Position numbers and translations under genes: made by a program. Positions 25,469 to 36,900 of a stretch of DNA of 64,000 nt are shown here, piece after piece (the stretch's first letter is position 1; every line of letters begins with the position of its first letter). This DNA is from Silicimonas sp963779765. Its GTDB lineage: Bacteria; Pseudomonadota; Alphaproteobacteria; Rhodobacterales; Rhodobacteraceae. The notes below the pieces were generated by a model. That model saw only the letters and a list, made by a program, of their open reading frames with translations. It made no database searches and was not told the DNA's origin. The DNA lies in NCBI GenBank assembly GCA_963779765.1, contig CAVZZP010000001.1:124001-188000 (forward strand), in the 5' to 3' direction.

Positions 25469-27823
25469 CTACTCGGGATCCGGGCACGGTCGCTTCACGA
25501 TGTCGCCAGCGACGCTGAAGGTCTGCGGTCCGTCGCCGAGGGTGGACGCCGTCACACGGGCGCGCCAAAGGCCGGGCGAAGGTGCCTCCACCTCGGCAAG
25601 CTCGACATTGTTGAGCACGTCCCGGCCACGCTCGGCCATGTGAATGTCCTCGACGTCGAATTCGTTCCGCGCCAGTTCCGCAAGCTGGTCCGACCCCGTC
25701 AGCGGAGGGGGCGTCAGCTTCCACGGCAGGTGCGTTGCGCCGTCCGGTGCGATGAGAGTTAGGTCGAGGTCGTTCACCAGAAGCGCCAGCACCAGGTCGG
25801 CCGGCGCGTTGGCGGGCGCATCGTCCCACGCCAGCGCGACCTTCACGCGTTCCGTGCCCTCGGATACGTCGAAGCACATGTCCGACGCGGCGCCTTCGAC
25901 ATCGAAGGCCCCCTCCTCGATGCCCGCAAGGTCCGTCATCACCCGGACGGCGCCCGAGACGTCGATCAGGCCGAAGCCCGAGGCGAAGTCGGGACCGGGT
26001 CCGTAGAAGGTCGGTTCGCGGATGTCGATGTTCTTCAATGCAGCGAGGTCCGACGGGTCGAGCATGGAGACAAGATCGGGCCGCCCCCTCTCTGCCACCA
26101 GGTCCTGAGCCGTCGCTACGAGCGCCGCCTTGTAGGTCGACGGAAGCGGATCGACGTCGCCCGCAGCCTCCCGCATCAGCGCGATGGCCCCGGTGACGAC
26201 GGGGGCGGCCATCGACGAGCCGCAGTCGCGCACATAGCCCTCGGCATTCGGCGAGGGCCCGAGGATGCCGCCCTGGGACGTCGAGACCTGGAAGTCGTGA
26301 CACCCCGGAGCAACGAGGTCCGGCTTGATCCGGCCGTCGAAGGTCGGGCCGAGACTGGAATGCGGCCAGACGGTCTGGTGCGCCGTGTCGTAGGCGCCGA
26401 CGCTGATCGAGTTCTTCGCCTGCGTGAAGACCGAGACATAGGCGGCGCGGCGCCCGTCCTTCGGTCGCAGACCGTTGTTGCCCGCCGCCCAGACCTGCGG
26501 ACGCGGCGGGATGACCTCGCCTTCGGTGTCACCGTCCGACACGCGCGCCCGCCCGGCGATCATCTCGTCGATCAGCCTCGACGCTCCTTCGTAGCCGTAC
26601 AGGGTCTCGATATAGGAGTGGTTGCTGACGGCGACCCCGCAATCGACCAGCGCGCTCGTCAAGAGCGCCAACCGCCGTATGCCCTCGCTTTCGTCGGTGT
26701 ACTCGAAGACGCCGATGTCCGCCTCGGGCGCGATGCCCCGCATCCCGAAGGGCGTTCCGTCGACCCCCTCGAGCGTCGAGTTGACCACGGAATTCCGGCC
26801 GCTGCCCAACAGGATGCCCGAGACGAGCGTCCCGTGGCGCTGCGCGAGGACGCCGTCAGGCTCGCCGCCGCAACTGGTCGCAAGGCCGACCCGGCGGAAG
26901 AACCGCTCCTGATCGCCTTCAAGCGCCATGAAATCCCCGTTCTCCGCATTGATCGGCGTATCGAAGATCCCGACGCGGACAGAGCGGCCCGCGACACCCT
27001 CCAGAACCGGCAGGTCGCTTTCGAGGGTGAAGCCCTGCGCCCCGTCGACGTTCGCCACCTGCCGCGCGACGCTTGTCAGCGGCAGGAAGGGCGGCGGCCC
27101 CGCGTCGATGCTGAGAACGTCCGCCAGACCCGCCACGTCAATGATGCGGTTGTCCGGCACCTCGAAGATGAACGTCCCCCGCGTCGGCTCTTCGATGGCC
27201 GTAGCGCCAAGAGCCTCGAGGCTTCGCTGCACCGCGTCGCGGCCTCCGGTCGCGGCACTGAGGAGGACACGCCGTCTCCCCACGGCGTCAGGCGCGAGCG
27301 CGGGGGCGAGAACGAGCGAGCGCCCGATCTTGTCCTCGATCCGAAGCGTGGCCCCGGCCCGAATTTGCTCGGACGCCAGGTCGGGCAGGGTCGCATCCCC
27401 GGCGAAACGCACGACATAGGTGCTGCCACCGACGAAGCCCTCGAGCGTCACCCCCGCCTCGGCGAGGCGCGCCTTTTCCTCCGCATCGAACCGCCGCCCG
27501 AATTCGATCACCGAGACGACACCTTCGTCCGACTGTCGTGTGGGTGCGCGTCGGAACGCCTCGATCTGGCGAAGCGCATCCGGTGCCGCAAGAAGCGCCG
27601 CCCTGTCGCGCAGGAGAAGGTTCTCGGCATCGAGGCGGCGGATCCTGTCGAGACCGATGCTGGGAACTCCGGGACGCAGGACGTCGCGGATCGCCGGCGT
27701 GACGGGCTCGATCCCCTCGAAGAGACGGTCACGGTTGAACTGCGGCAGGTCGCGCGTCGGCAGGTCCTGAGCGTGGCAAGCGATGGCGGTAACCAGCCAC
27801 GCGAGGGCGATGCGAAGGATCAC
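25469..27823 (-). CDS. secreted subtilisin-family (S8) serine protease
   Basis: A 784-aa exported protease. The signal peptide is MILRIALAWLVTAIACHAQ. A long prodomain-like region spans about 100-250. The catalytic triad is Asp about 288 (GIFDTPIN), His about 330 (QRHGTLVSG) and Ser about 537 (GSSMAAPVV), with the oxyanion Asn in AAGNNG. A C-terminal beta domain follows (about 620-784), like that of KP-43-type proteases. It starts with GTG overlapping the stop of the cytochrome gene. Its place in an operon with a giant multicopper oxidase suggests processing of a secreted partner, but the target is unknown. Confidence 0.88.
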   Translation of the reverse strand: MILRIALAWLVTAIACHAQDLPTRDLPQFNRDRLFEGIEPVTPAIRDVLRPGVPSIGLDRIRRLDAENLLLRDRAALLAAPDALRQIEAFRRAPTRQSDEGVVSVIEFGRRFDAEEKARLAEAGVTLEGFVGGSTYVVRFAGDATLPDLASEQIRAGATLRIEDKIGRSLVLAPALAPDAVGRRRVLLSAATGGRDAVQRSLEALGATAIEEPTRGTFIFEVPDNRIIDVAGLADVLSIDAGPPPFLPLTSVARQVANVDGAQGFTLESDLPVLEGVAGRSVRVGIFDTPINAENGDFMALEGDQERFFRRVGLATSCGGEPDGVLAQRHGTLVSGILLGSGRNSVVNSTLEGVDGTPFGMRGIAPEADIGVFEYTDESEGIRRLALLTSALVDCGVAVSNHSYIETLYGYEGASRLIDEMIAGRARVSDGDTEGEVIPPRPQVWAAGNNGLRPKDGRRAAYVSVFTQAKNSISVGAYDTAHQTVWPHSSLGPTFDGRIKPDLVAPGCHDFQVSTSQGGILGPSPNAEGYVRDCGSSMAAPVVTGAIALMREAAGDVDPLPSTYKAALVATAQDLVAERGRPDLVSMLDPSDLAALKNIDIREPTFYGPGPDFASGFGLIDVSGAVRVMTDLAGIEEGAFDVEGAASDMCFDVSEGTERVKVALAWDDAPANAPADLVLALLVNDLDLTLIAPDGATHLPWKLTPPPLTGSDQLAELARNEFDVEDIHMAERGRDVLNNVELAEVEAPSPGLWRARVTASTLGDGPQTFSVAGDIVKRPCPDPE

Positions 27824-28548
27824 CTGACCGTCCTCCCGCCCATCTCGCGGAAAGCCGCGATCGCACGGCTCCGCGTCAGGTTGCGCCCCGTCGCGCGCAG
27901 GGCGGCGATGAGCGCCTGTCCGGTCGCGCGTCCCGCAGCCTCGGGCGGCAGGTCCGGTTCTTCGGAAAGCGAAAGGATCGGAAGCCCGGGCTGCTCGCCG
28001 CCGTCGAGGCCTGCGCCGAGGAATGCGTCGCCCCCCGCGCCGGTGCCGACCACGATGCTGCGCCCCCAGGCGCGTTCGCCGTCGACCGAGGCGGCAAGCC
28101 CGCGAAGAAACGGCTCGGCTTGGTCGCCGACCACCGCAATCCGCACCGTCGAGCCCGAAACCCCTGCCCGCTCACGGCGCGGCAGGGCGTCGAGAAAGTG
28201 GACCAGTTCGTCAGTTCCACCGTCGGAGAAGGCATAGCGCGGCATCGCCGGGTCCAGGGCCTGTCCGTCCCGCCCCATCCCATGCTCGGCCGCGCGCACA
28301 AGGTCGTCGACCGAAAGCCCGCGTCCGGCGATCGGGGGCACGACCAGCGCGCCCTCTACGCTGCCTTCGCCGTCCGCACCGTGGCAGTTGGCGCAGGGAA
28401 ACAGGCGTGCCGACAGTTCCGCATCGCCGCCCGCCAGCCGGACCGTCGCCCCCACGTCGCCCGTGCCGTAGAACAGCGCTGCGGCATGATCGTCAGCGGC
28501 GACCGCCGAGGATGCGCACAGGAGGGATGCCAGAAGGGTCAGCCGCAT
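27820..28548 (-). CDS. exported monoheme cytochrome c
   Basis: A 242-aa protein with a signal peptide (MRLTLLASLLCASSAVAA), one heme motif CANCHG and a possible methionine ligand in DPAMPRYAF. After the cytochrome domain (to about residue 115) a further 120-residue region, starting near VRIAVVGDQAEPF, has no motif that I recognise. The Sco gene ends one base before it and the protease gene overlaps its stop. It may take electrons from the multicopper oxidase system or deliver them to it. Confidence 0.8.
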   Translation of the reverse strand: MRLTLLASLLCASSAVAADDHAAALFYGTGDVGATVRLAGGDAELSARLFPCANCHGADGEGSVEGALVVPPIAGRGLSVDDLVRAAEHGMGRDGQALDPAMPRYAFSDGGTDELVHFLDALPRRERAGVSGSTVRIAVVGDQAEPFLRGLAASVDGERAWGRSIVVGTGAGGDAFLGAGLDGGEQPGLPILSLSEEPDLPPEAAGRATGQALIAALRATGRNLTRSRAIAAFREMGGRTVR

Positions 28549-28549
28549 C

Positions 28550-29143
28550 TCAGCGGCCCTCGACGCGCGCAAGCGTGCCGAGAAGGGTCTCAGGCGCCGG
28601 CAGGCCTGCGATGCGGACGAAGCGGCCGTTTCCGGATCCCACAAGAAACATGGGATCGTGGTCCTCGACCGAGCCGAGGGAGAGACCGAACGACCGCAGG
28701 ACGTCGGCGATCTCGGGCACGCTTCCCGTGACGAAGGTCCAGCGATCCTTCGCCTCGAAGGCGTCAGCCGTCCGGTGCAGGGCCGAAGGCGAGTCGCGGA
28801 CCGGGTCGATGCTGACCGAGACGAGCCGGGTGCGGTCGTCTCCCGCCGCGTCGAGGTCTTCCTGCACGATCTGGAATATGCCGTTCGCAACCGGGCAGAT
28901 CGTCGTGCAACTCGTGTAGATGAAGGTGACCACCACCGGCCCGTCGCCGACAACCTCGCCGAAGCGCCGCTCGGCGCCGTTCTGGTCGATGACGCGCGCA
29001 TCGGCGATGTGGATGGTCTCGAAGCCCGGCGCCGTTTCGGACTGGCCCTGCACCGGCATCTTGTGACCCGCGTGCGGATCGTGTGCCTGCGCCGGGACGC
29101 TGAATACGAAAAGCGCCAGGGCGATCAGAAGATGCTGTCTCAT
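28550..29143 (-). CDS. Sco1/SenC-family copper chaperone or thiol protein
   Basis: A 197-aa exported thioredoxin-fold protein. It has the copper-binding CxxxC motif in SCTTICPVAN and the conserved histidine in VEDHDPMFLV. A His-rich stretch after the signal peptide (AHDPHAGHKM) may also bind copper. Sco proteins load copper into oxidases. Beside a multicopper oxidase rather than cytochrome oxidase genes, this one probably serves that enzyme. Its ATG overlaps the stop of the 611-aa gene upstream. Confidence 0.88.
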   Translation of the reverse strand: MRQHLLIALALFVFSVPAQAHDPHAGHKMPVQGQSETAPGFETIHIADARVIDQNGAERRFGEVVGDGPVVVTFIYTSCTTICPVANGIFQIVQEDLDAAGDDRTRLVSVSIDPVRDSPSALHRTADAFEAKDRWTFVTGSVPEIADVLRSFGLSLGSVEDHDPMFLVGSGNGRFVRIAGLPAPETLLGTLARVEGR

Positions 29144-30975
29144 TGCTTAGCCTCTATCGTTGTCGCCCTGATCTCGACGCCCTTGAGCTTCGCGTCCGCG
29201 AGCGTCACCGCGTAGTGACCCGGAACCGGCGGGGCGACGATGAACCTTGCGCCGCCTGCGTCGAAGCCGTCCGCCGTAAGCGTCGCGCGCCAGCCGAATT
29301 GAATATGCGTCATCTCGAGGACAGGGTCCGTGAGCGCCACGGAGGCTCCGTCCTCGTCCAGAAGGCGGACGTTCAGGACCTGTCCCGCCCGCGCGGCGAG
29401 CGACGGCAAACCAAGCTCGACGGTCAGGACCGGAATGGAAAATGCTGATTTTTTAGGGCCTTCCGCGTCGAAGCGAAAACATCGCGACATCCCGCCGATG
29501 CCTGTCGTCAGGACCAGTTCGTGCGGCCCGCCCTCGTTCACGACGGCGCGGGTGTTGAACCGACCCGGCGCGGTTTCGCGAAAACTCCGGTCGAGGACGG
29601 CGACAGCCGAAGGCCGGCCGCCGCGCAGGCGGACGGCGGTCATCGGCGGCGCGTCTCCCATGCTGCTCGTCTCGTCGATGACGAAGCCGGTGTAGCTTGC
29701 CGCGTGAACCGCCAGCACCTGCGGCGACGGGGCAAGCGGCACGAGAAGCGCTCCGGGTCGGGTCGTCACCTCGGCGTCGCGCGGGGCAAGCCGGACTTCA
29801 CGCAGCGTCGGCGCCTGCCCCACGGCCACGGTCCCGAGGTCGATGACGGTCACGCCCGACTGGTCCGCCGTGGCAAGGAACGCGGCCTCGCCCGCGAAAA
29901 CGGCGTCGCCGATGCCCTGGTTCAGGGCGACGGCGCCCGCAAGCGCCGTTGTGGCCGGGTCGATGAAGGACACCGCGCCGTCCGCGTTCCAGACCAGGAT
30001 CATTCCCGTTTCGGGCGAAATGTCGATCCGGTCAGCGGGCGCGGCAAGCTCGACCGAGACGCTGTCCATGGGCGCGTCCGCAAACACGATGCGCGCGGAT
30101 ACCCGGTCCGGCGCCAGCGTGGCGACAAGGCGCACGACACCGCCGCGACCGTCCGGCAAGGCAATCCCGGCGGCATTCGATGCAAGCTCATAGCCGGCCG
30201 AAGCAGTCACCTGCCCGGAGGACGCATCGAGAAATGCGAACCCATCCTCGGCCCAGGCGAAGACCTCGCCTTCGCCCGCGTCCGCCAACCCGCCGACCCT
30301 CGTCTGAAACCGGACCGGAGTTCCCTCGTCTCCGCCGGGAGCGTGGAACATCACCCCTCGCCCGTCCGTGCCGATGCCTCCCAGCCAGATCACGCCATCG
30401 TTCGAGACGTGCAGTGCGGCGAGAGTTCCGCCGACCTCCGGTAAGGCGATCCCGGACACGTCCCCGGTCAGCCCGACCGAGACGAGGCCTTCGTGCCCGG
30501 GGAGATGAGCGATCAGCCTTTGGCCGGCGCGGTCGGCGACCACCAGGTCCGGCGTCACCTCAAGCGTCCCCGCCGCCAGCATGTTCGCCGTGGCGAGATC
30601 GAGACGGGGGTCGGCAAGACCGAAGCTTCCGTCGTCGTTGAACCCGGCGAGGACGATCCCGTTCAGATCGATCCCGCCCGTAGGGATGCGGCGCGTGGCC
30701 CGAAAGGCGCGCGCAGCCTCGACGCAGGGCGCATCGGTCTCGGACACCGGCCGGATCCAGCCTTCCAGCACGAAGCCTTTCAAGGCGCCGCCCGTGGCCG
30801 CATCCGTCAGCGTCACGTCGATCCCGAACGGCTGGCCGGGCAAGACGGTGTCGATCTTCCCGCCGGTGACATCCGTAAGCACGACCTCGGCGGTCAGGGG
30901 CGCGGCAAGGTCGGCCGCGAACGCAGGCGCCGCGATGACGGCGATGACAGGGAAGATCGTCCCGGCGAGGCGCAT
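29140..30975 (-). CDS. secreted propeller-like protein of unknown function
   Basis: A 611-aa protein with a signal peptide (MRLAGTIFPVIAVIAAPAFA). The middle (about 140-420) has repeated strands of the kind seen in YVTN/WD-type propellers, for example VSNDGVIWLGGIGTDGRG and MILVWNADGAVSFIDPATT. The end (about 480-611) looks like Ig-like domains (HELVLTTGIGGMSRCF, PGHYAVTLADAKLKG). I do not recognise a family. It starts 2 bp after the multicopper oxidase stop and overlaps the Sco gene, so it is an obligate member of this operon. It could be a docking or accessory subunit. Confidence 0.65.
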   Translation of the reverse strand: MRLAGTIFPVIAVIAAPAFAADLAAPLTAEVVLTDVTGGKIDTVLPGQPFGIDVTLTDAATGGALKGFVLEGWIRPVSETDAPCVEAARAFRATRRIPTGGIDLNGIVLAGFNDDGSFGLADPRLDLATANMLAAGTLEVTPDLVVADRAGQRLIAHLPGHEGLVSVGLTGDVSGIALPEVGGTLAALHVSNDGVIWLGGIGTDGRGVMFHAPGGDEGTPVRFQTRVGGLADAGEGEVFAWAEDGFAFLDASSGQVTASAGYELASNAAGIALPDGRGGVVRLVATLAPDRVSARIVFADAPMDSVSVELAAPADRIDISPETGMILVWNADGAVSFIDPATTALAGAVALNQGIGDAVFAGEAAFLATADQSGVTVIDLGTVAVGQAPTLREVRLAPRDAEVTTRPGALLVPLAPSPQVLAVHAASYTGFVIDETSSMGDAPPMTAVRLRGGRPSAVAVLDRSFRETAPGRFNTRAVVNEGGPHELVLTTGIGGMSRCFRFDAEGPKKSAFSIPVLTVELGLPSLAARAGQVLNVRLLDEDGASVALTDPVLEMTHIQFGWRATLTADGFDAGGARFIVAPPVPGHYAVTLADAKLKGVEIRATTIEAKQ

Positions 30976-30976
30976 G

Positions 30977-33900
30977 TCATTCGAGCCTGCACGAAGTCAC
31001 GCCCGCATCGGCCAGGCTGCCTTCCGGAACCACGTCGAGCAGCCCCCAGATGCCGCCCGCCCGCAGGTGCGTCGGGCCGTCGTGCCAGAGATAGCACCCC
31101 TCCTGCACCGGCCGCGTCAGCGGCGCGGCGATGGCCTTGCCGGGCGCGATCAGCGCGGAGTGAGGGAAGCCGAAGCCCGGGAACAGGTCATCGTAGTCCT
31201 GCGAGATCGTGACGAAGGCGTGCTGCCGCGCGCGCCCCGATGGCTCGAGGACATTCATCGTGATTTCCTCGCCCGCTTCGGCCCGCAGGACCGGCATCGA
31301 CGTGGCGGTCTTGGAGGGGCCCCAGCCGCCTGACTCCCGGCCGCGTCCTCGTCCGGCTGGAGCAACCAGAAGTCCGGCGGAAAAGCCACGGCGTTCAGAT
31401 CGCTGTCGGCCTCCAGCGCCGTTCCCGGCAAAGCGGGCGTGCCGATGTCGCGCAGACGGGCATGGAACGGGGCGCTGTGATAGCTGACGCCCTGGTCGCC
31501 CCTGTCGTAGCTGTCGTCGCAGATCATGCAGTCCGGCATGGCCTTGCTCGCCACCTGCACGCCGTCGCTGAACCGCCATTCGATCCCGCTCCGCTTGTCG
31601 TGAAGGTTGAGGCCATCCTGGAAGAACAGGACGAACGAGCGATGGCGACGGGATTCCTCCCTCGCCACCCTTCGCCTGCGTCGTCGCAAGTCCGTGGCCG
31701 GCTGCAACGGGCGCGGGCATCACGTCATAGGAGGCGCCAGGCAGTTGCCAGGACTCCGAGCCATCGCCGAAGGTGTGATCCTGAGGCAGGACGAGGACCG
31801 ATCCGATCAGCCCGTGGCCGCCGTGGCCGATCACGTCCCCGAACGGCTCGATCGGCACGGGGCCGAAGGCGTAGGGCATCCAGTGAACGATCTCGCTCGC
31901 GGTCGCGTCGCCCAGAACTGCGCGGGGATCGGCCGAAAGCTTGCCTGCGTAGAAGGTGATCCGCTCGGCGTTCGCGACACGCGGAAGATAGCCGGTGACG
32001 CTTTCCGTCTCGTCGGTCTCGTCCGAGAAGGACACCGTGTCCCCCGCCGGCTGCAGCGCACCCGTCGCGTTCCAGCCGAAGGGAAGGGCTATGCGTTGCG
32101 TGTGCGACAGCGTCGGCAGCGGGAAGCGGATCGCCAGCCGCGCCGAAGGCGTCACATCGTGCTTCCGCGGGTCGGTGCTGTCGGCGTCGAGTTCGTAGAC
32201 CGGGGAGGCGGTGTCCTCTCCGACATGGACCGCCGGATCGGTGTTGAGCGGCGTGATCGGTGGCATGAGGGCATCGCCCGGCCCGTCGCGAAGCCCCGTC
32301 ACCTCGTCCGCTGCCTCGTAGCCGCCGCCGGTCGAGACGGGCACGACCTTGTCCGTCGCGGTTTCGGGCTCGAGAAGGTTCACGACCTCCAGCGTCACGC
32401 AGTCACCTGCCCGGACGGGAAGCACGTAGGGTTCCGCCGGCTGGCCTGCATACATCGCCGAGATTGCGGCTTCGACGTCCGCGCGTGACGCGCCTTCCGT
32501 CACCAGTTCGGGATCGAGCGCGACCATCATCAGGCCGTCCGGATCGAAGGTGTCGCGTCCGTAGGTCATGCCGTCTGCACCATAGACCCTCCGCGCCTCG
32601 ATGGCCGCCATCGCGGCGTTCACGCGGGGAGCGCCTTCGGGACATTCGAGGAACAGCGCCTCATCCTCATCGAACGACAACATCGGCGCGCCTCTGGAGT
32701 GCCGCATCTCGCGGATCTCACGAAGACGCAGAGCCGCAGCGTTGAAGCATTCGCCGAACTCGGCGTCCTCCTCGCTCATGCACGTCGTGACGTCCGGGCT
32801 GTTGCCGTCCCGGAAGACGCGGAAAAGGCCCCACGCCCCGTTCCAGAGAGCGTCCTGCGTGCCGAAATCGTAGAGGTAGTCGGTGCTGCCGCGTTCGCTG
32901 GTGCCGTCCCTCGGCCCCACCACCGTCGAGACCGGACCTTCGAAACTCAGAGTTCCCGCCGAGATGAGCTGGCGGAAGGTGCCCGACACCTCGAAATGCT
33001 CCGAGATCCCGATCTCCTGCGCCGCGACATAGCCTTCCGCGTTCACGCAAGTCGCAAGAGCTTCGTCCAGAGAAGCGAAGTAGAGCGTCACGTCGGGCGG
33101 CGCTTCGGGAGCCGCTCCGTCGTCGGGTAGCCGCCCCTCGAACCACGCGCGGTAGAATTCCGGGTATCCCCTGTGCAGCGCCTCTAGACGGTTGCAGGCC
33201 TGTTTGGCTGTTTCGGTCACAGGCGACGATCCGATGACGGGCGACGCCTGCGGAAACGGCTGGTCGAGGTTCCGTTTCCAGGCGTGACCCGCGATGCCGA
33301 AGGTGTGCTGCACCTCCTGCGCGCCCTGGATCATGCGGATATAGGTCGTCTCGCCCGAATAGGTCTCGATCGGCAGCGTCGCAGGATCGCCGTGAAGCGA
33401 GGACAGGAAGACGTTCGACATGTCGCCGTCCTCGCCGCCGCGCTGGACGGCATAGCTGCACTCATCCACGTCGCGGACGAAGGCGGCGTCGTCGTTGTCG
33501 GCCTCGTGCCCCTGCATCGGAAGCGTCGCAAGCGCACAGTCATTGTGGTCGCCGCTTTCCTTCGTCCCGATCCGAAGCGGGATCGGTTCGCCCCGGTAGT
33601 TGACGAGGTACGGATCGTGATGGTCGACCGAGATGGACTCCGGGCGCGCAGGCGCAGCGACCGGGCTGGCGAGCCGCCCGTCGTTCCGAAGCGAGGCCTT
33701 GGAGCGGTAGTCCTCCAGGTGGAACGCAAGCTTGTCGGCGTCGGCCGCGTCCATCATGTCGGCAAGATCGGCCGTGTGAGTTGCGGCATCGCCCGGACGA
33801 CCCGCCGCGTTCCACGCGGGGATCGGGTCCGCGCCGTCGAACCGTCCTTCGGCATCGGATGCAAGCGCGCTGCCGCAGGTGCCGTCCACGGCCTCCGCTT

Positions 33901-36900
33901 CGGTCCAGTGACGTGCCTCGCAGGCGAGCTTGGCGATGCCCGTGGCACTCGCGTCGTCGATCACGGTCTCGGCGTCGGTGTCGTAGTCGCGGGGATCATA
34001 GAGCAGCGCGAAATCGGCGATGGAGATCGCGTACTCCCGCACGTCCGGGTGGATCGGGTCAGGCCCCGGCCAGTCGTCGCCCATGCCCGGCATGTCGTCG
34101 GCCAGAAGCACGCGATGCACGCCCACCATCACGTCGTTGTCGCGTCTCGAGCGTGCCGAGATCGCCCGCGAACGATCGGCACTCGGACGGCGCGCCGCCG
34201 GACACGAAGCCCGGAAGGCAGACGTCGTTGTCGCGCGGCTCGATGACGAGCGCGGTGTAGAACCCGTGCTGCTGGATCGAGGACGGGCCGAAATGGTCGT
34301 GCGAGAACACCGTGCGCAGCGTCCTGTCGCCCATGCCGTCGGCATCCTCGGGTCCGAGGTTGGACAGGATCGGGTCGGCGAACCAGCGCTGGACCGTCGT
34401 CTGGAACCAGCCGGGATGATCGCTTCGCTTCAGCGTCCACAGCTTGTGATCCGCGAACTCCGGCAGGACGCACCTTGGATCGTCCTGCCCAGAGGCGCAG
34501 AATCCGCGCCGCGACCTCGTCGGGCGCGAAGGTGCCGTCTTCGTAGTTGAATCCATTGCCCGACCCGTCGGACGAGGTGACGTCGAACTTCACGAGGTGG
34601 ATGTGCTGGCCGATCGTGTCGGTCGGCGTCTTGACCTGGAAATCGTCGAGCTCCAGCTCTTTCGGCAGCTCGTTCGTGTGCCGGAACTCGATGCATTCCG
34701 AGCTGAAGGCGCGGAAGAAGAACGGTTCCTCCCGGGCCGATACGAAAGGCGAGATGGGATCGGCGAGGCCGGAGTTGTTCGTCTTGTAGTCGTCCGACGT
34801 CGATGTCAGCACGTTGATGCGGGCCTGCGGATCGTGCCAGCCGGCGCGGTTGGTGACCAGATCAAGCTGGACCGCCGAGGCCTCGTAGCGGCGGAAGCCA
34901 CCCACGGCAGGATCGGTCCGGAACGGCTCGCCCGGCCATTGCAGAAACGGATCGTCGGTCTCGCTGCCCCGCGTCGAGCCCCGGAGGCGCGCCGCAGGGA
35001 TCGGCAAAGGGCGCGCCGGGTTTCGGCGCCGATCCATTGACCGTGAACAGCCCGAGCCCGGTCTGATAGCCGCCTGCGGGATCGAAGGTCGCGGGCGATC
35101 CGTCGGGCGCGCGCACGTCTATCGTCTCGCCGGTCGACCAGACGGTGCCGTCGTAGTGAAAGCCCATCGCGGCCCGCTCAAGCGGCGTGCCCTCCTGCGC
35201 GCGCGGTTCCAGAGTGATCGTCCCGAACTCGGCCGACATGTCGCCCAACGCCAGCATCTTCGCGACAAGCTGCGAGGCCTGCGCGTCGTTCGCGGGCGGC
35301 GGATCGCCCGCCTCCTCGACCCCGAAGCGCCGCGTGCCGCTGGCGACGACGTGGCGCGACAACCCTCCGTCCAACACGTCGCCGGTCGTGACATCGCCTT
35401 CGTCGCGGGTCGCGACCGCAAGATCGAGCGGCGCCTGCGGAGGCCGGTGACCCGGCTTGCCGCCGACGAAGAACGGATACCCCGGAAAAGCCGCCGTGGC
35501 CTCGGCGGTCAGATAGGGCTCCTCGTCCGGCGCGGCATAGGTCGGCAGCACGGGAAGGGGACGGGTCGGAAGCGGCACAAGGGCAGGCACCGGCGTGCCC
35601 TCGGCGTCGGCGATCCAGCGCCCCGTCTCGGGATCGACCGAACCGACGCGGGGGTCGCCCGCCATCGCCTCGACCGAAAGGCCCGCCTCGGGCTGGCCGT
35701 CCGGAAGAAGACGCGTCCCGTCCTCGAGGACGTCGTGCACCCGCCAGAGCTCCCACATGCCTTGGGCGAAGTGCGGGTAGAGGTGACAGTGGAAGATGGA
35801 GTCGCCCACGGTTCGGTTGCGGTTGCCGCTGCCGTCGTTCTGCAACCAGTCGTCCTCCGGCCCCTCGTCATAGTACCCCAGGCCGCCGGAATAGATGTTG
35901 TAGGTGAACCCCTGCTGCGGGGCGACCGTCTGGCTGTCGAGATAGGCGCCGCGGTTCCCGTCGTTCCCGCCGAACCACTGATGCGCGTGCAGGTGGAAGA
36001 CGTGCGTCTCCTTCGGCCCGGCATGGAAGTTGCGGAAGAGGATCTCGTCGTTCAGATAGGAATGATGCACGTTCGACGGGTCGTCGGCATAGCGCTCCAG
36101 TAGGGCGGGATCGCCGTTCGCCCAGCTTGTCAGGAAGAACTCCTCGTAAAGGCATTCAACGCACTCGGTCGCCGGTCCGATCCCCTTGCGGTTGGCCAAG
36201 AGGATCGACCCCATGCCGCTGGAGCCATAGTTGATGGCGAACCCGTCGCGGACCCCGGCAAGCTGCCCATAGCGCTCAAGCTCTTCGAAAGCCTGCGTGT
36301 AGAACGTCTTAAGCTCGTCATGGAAGAACACCGAGAACTCGCGGAAACTGCGGTTCGCCTCCGGCTCGTGGACGACGGCGTTCAGATCGGTATGAACGAT
36401 CTCCTGCGCTCCACCGCCAGCGAGGCGGGTCATCGACAGGACCGGGATGCCGTCCAACTCCGCGTCGTAATTCACCTCGCCCGTCCGACGGTGATCGCCG
36501 GTCGCAAGCCGCTGAGACACATCGGCTTCCGTCGGCGTCCAGGCCGCGTCGAATGCCGCCTGCGAGACCTGGCTGCGGAACCACCGGCTGTTGCGCTCTT
36601 CCACGACGACGGCGCCGAAAAGCCCGTGCGTGATCGACCCGCCGTCCCCTTCCCCGCCGGCTGGCGCCGCGTTGCTCGAAAAGAAGTAGGGTCCGACCCG
36701 GTCGACCTCGTAGTAGCAGGTCACCGCTTCGCCCGGCGCGACCGCCGCGAGACCACGGCAGACGGCAAGGTTCGTCGGCTCCACTCCTTCGGGCGCGACG
36801 GCGATAAGACCTTCAATGGCGAAGCTCATGCCCCGCGTGACCGGCCAGTCGGCGGACCCAGGGGCGGCATCCTCGGGATCGGCACCCGCCGTTCCGTCGA

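Noticed and set aside
31210..35040. Reading the multicopper oxidase region as several separate genes
   Set aside because: The pieces overlap only at single-base frame changes, lack signal peptides and starts of their own, and line up in order along one MnxG-type protein. The frame changes sum to zero.
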